The notes under the pieces: model-generated
Databases searched by the model: none
The model's input: the letters and a program-made list of their open reading frames with translations, nothing else
What the model was told of the DNA's origin: nothing
NCBI GenBank assembly: GCA_009704155.1
Contig: WLES01000034.1
Span: forward strand, 1 to 7,845
DNA length: 7,845 nucleotides
Reading direction: 5' to 3'
DNA from: Actinomycetota bacterium
GTDB lineage: Bacteria; Actinomycetota; Actinomycetes; Actinomycetales; Microbacteriaceae
Shown: positions 7,116 through 7,845 of the stretch, piece by piece
Numbering within the stretch: the first letter of the stretch is position 1
Layout of the letters: the number at the start of each line of letters is the position of its first letter
Position numbers and translations under genes: made by a program

Positions 7116-7845
7116 TGTTTGTCGTCCTCCGCGGGTGTTTCAGCGTCAGCAACTGGTTCCACGGCGGGTGCATCGGCGACAGTTTCGTCCGTCGCGTCAT
7201 ATGCATCCACATCAACCTCGGCCTGTGGGTACTCTGTCCGAATAGTGATTTCCTCATCGGGCTCAAAATGCGCTTCGGTTGCACGGGCATATCGGCGCCA
7301 CTTGGCTGCTTCGTCGGTTCTGCCCATCTCTTCGAGGACTTCGGCGTTCGCATCGAACAAGCCGACGCTTTCAATCGTCGCGTTGGTCGCATCGAGTTCA
7401 GGAATTTGCAACTCAGCGTAGGCGCGATCAGTTTCCAAACGATCGAGACGGATACCCGAGAGCACAATTGCCAAGTCGATTCGAGCTTCCCGAGGGAGCG
7501 CCTTTCGATCGAGGTCTCGTGCCATCTTGAGTCCTTCTTCAGAACGGTCAAGCGCTCGCAAACAGTCAATCACGAGTGCAACTTGTTCGTTCGTGCCCGA
7601 GATTCGTGCAGCGGTGCGAAGTTCGGCCAGTGCAAGAGCAAAGTCCTCGTTCACATAGGCCATGATTCCGACCGTCTCACGAACAATCGCAAGACGAGAT
7701 GCTCGGCGCTTCGCAGCTAGCGCGTGCTGAAGCGCGCGAGGTGGGTCTGATTCCGCGAAAAAGGCAGCGGATTCAAGGTGTTTCCCGACAATAATCTTGT
7801 TGTCTTCATTGAGCGTCGAGATGTCACGGATCACAGCGCGATCCA
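7112..7845 (-). CDS. TPR-like helical repeat protein with acidic tail (5' end cut by window edge)
   Basis: The frame is open from the right edge and gives 243 visible residues. A GTG at 7832-7834 could serve as a start, but the codons before it (Asp-Arg-Ala) continue in frame to the edge, so the gene probably begins outside. Residues about 15-190 are Ala/Leu/Arg-rich paired helices of TPR type, such as DPPRALQHALAAKRRASR (33-50), NEDFALALAELRTAARISG (65-83) and EVLEEMGRTDEAAKWRRYA (168-186). The phasing resembles degenerate tetratricopeptide repeats, usually a protein-binding scaffold. The last 50 residues (about 194-243) are Asp/Glu/Ala/Val/Pro-rich, low complexity and likely disordered. There is no enzyme motif, and no membrane segment in the visible part. 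M. tuberculosis Rv1691, a TPR-like protein, is at the same position before the phosphatase gene. Partner and role are unknown. The 3' end overlaps the phosphatase start by 4 bases. Confidence 0.85.
   Translation of the reverse strand, partial: DRAVIRDISTLNEDNKIIVGKHLESAAFFAESDPPRALQHALAAKRRASRLAIVRETVGIMAYVNEDFALALAELRTAARISGTNEQVALVIDCLRALDRSEEGLKMARDLDRKALPREARIDLAIVLSGIRLDRLETDRAYAELQIPELDATNATIESVGLFDANAEVLEEMGRTDEAAKWRRYARATEAHFEPDEEITIRTEYPQAEVDVDAYDATDETVADAPAVEPVADAETPAEDDKQ
7125..7130 (-). promoter_or_regulatory. Ribosome binding site of the HAD-IIA phosphatase
   Basis: The minus strand shows GGAGGA, 9 bases, then GTG (7115). It lies within the acidic-tail codons (Glu-Asp) of the upstream gene and supports the GTG start that overlaps the upstream TGA. 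Confidence 0.6.

Overview
The window is a piece of an actinobacterial housekeeping chromosome, read entirely on the minus strand. High GC, frequent GTG/TTG starts and above all the gene order point to this group. The order TPR-like protein, HAD-IIA phosphatase, tiny protein, tlyA, nadK, recN, pyrG, xerD matches Mycobacterium tuberculosis Rv1691-Rv1696, Rv1699 and Rv1701, with some genes missing. A small-genome member of the Microbacteriaceae, for example an aquatic lineage, is my best guess. That guess rests on the compact layout and the style of the proteins, not on a marker gene.

Layout in transcription order, from high to low coordinates. A TPR-like protein with an acidic tail (7112-7845) is cut off at its 5' end by the window edge. 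It overlaps by 4 bases with a HAD-IIA phosphatase (6129-7115). Two bases later comes a 40-residue protein (6004-6126) that is easy to miss. tlyA, an rRNA 2'-O-methyltransferase (5190 to about 6020), overlaps its end. nadK (4290-5186) follows after 3 bases and shares an ATGA overlap with recN (2602-4293). A 38-base gap, the largest in the window, carries a possible promoter placed so close to the pyrG start that the transcript would be leaderless or nearly so. pyrG (866-2563) is followed after 5 bases by xerD (1-860), which runs off the left edge about 10-20 residues short of its end.

The genes form one or two tightly packed transcription units. Their products serve unrelated core tasks: phosphatase housekeeping, ribosome modification, NADP supply, DNA break repair, CTP synthesis and chromosome dimer resolution. 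The grouping reflects conserved gene order rather than a single pathway. Compared with M. tuberculosis, steA and mctB are absent between recN and pyrG, and the NUDIX gene is absent between pyrG and xerD.

I found no RNA genes, mobile elements, CRISPR arrays, tandem repeats or convincing terminators, and no gene-free stretch longer than 38 bases. I see no sign of a new defence, mobile or biosynthetic system here. The points of interest are the trimmed gene order, the putative leaderless pyrG promoter, the tiny conserved-position protein, and the extra C-terminal segments of the phosphatase and the TPR-like protein.
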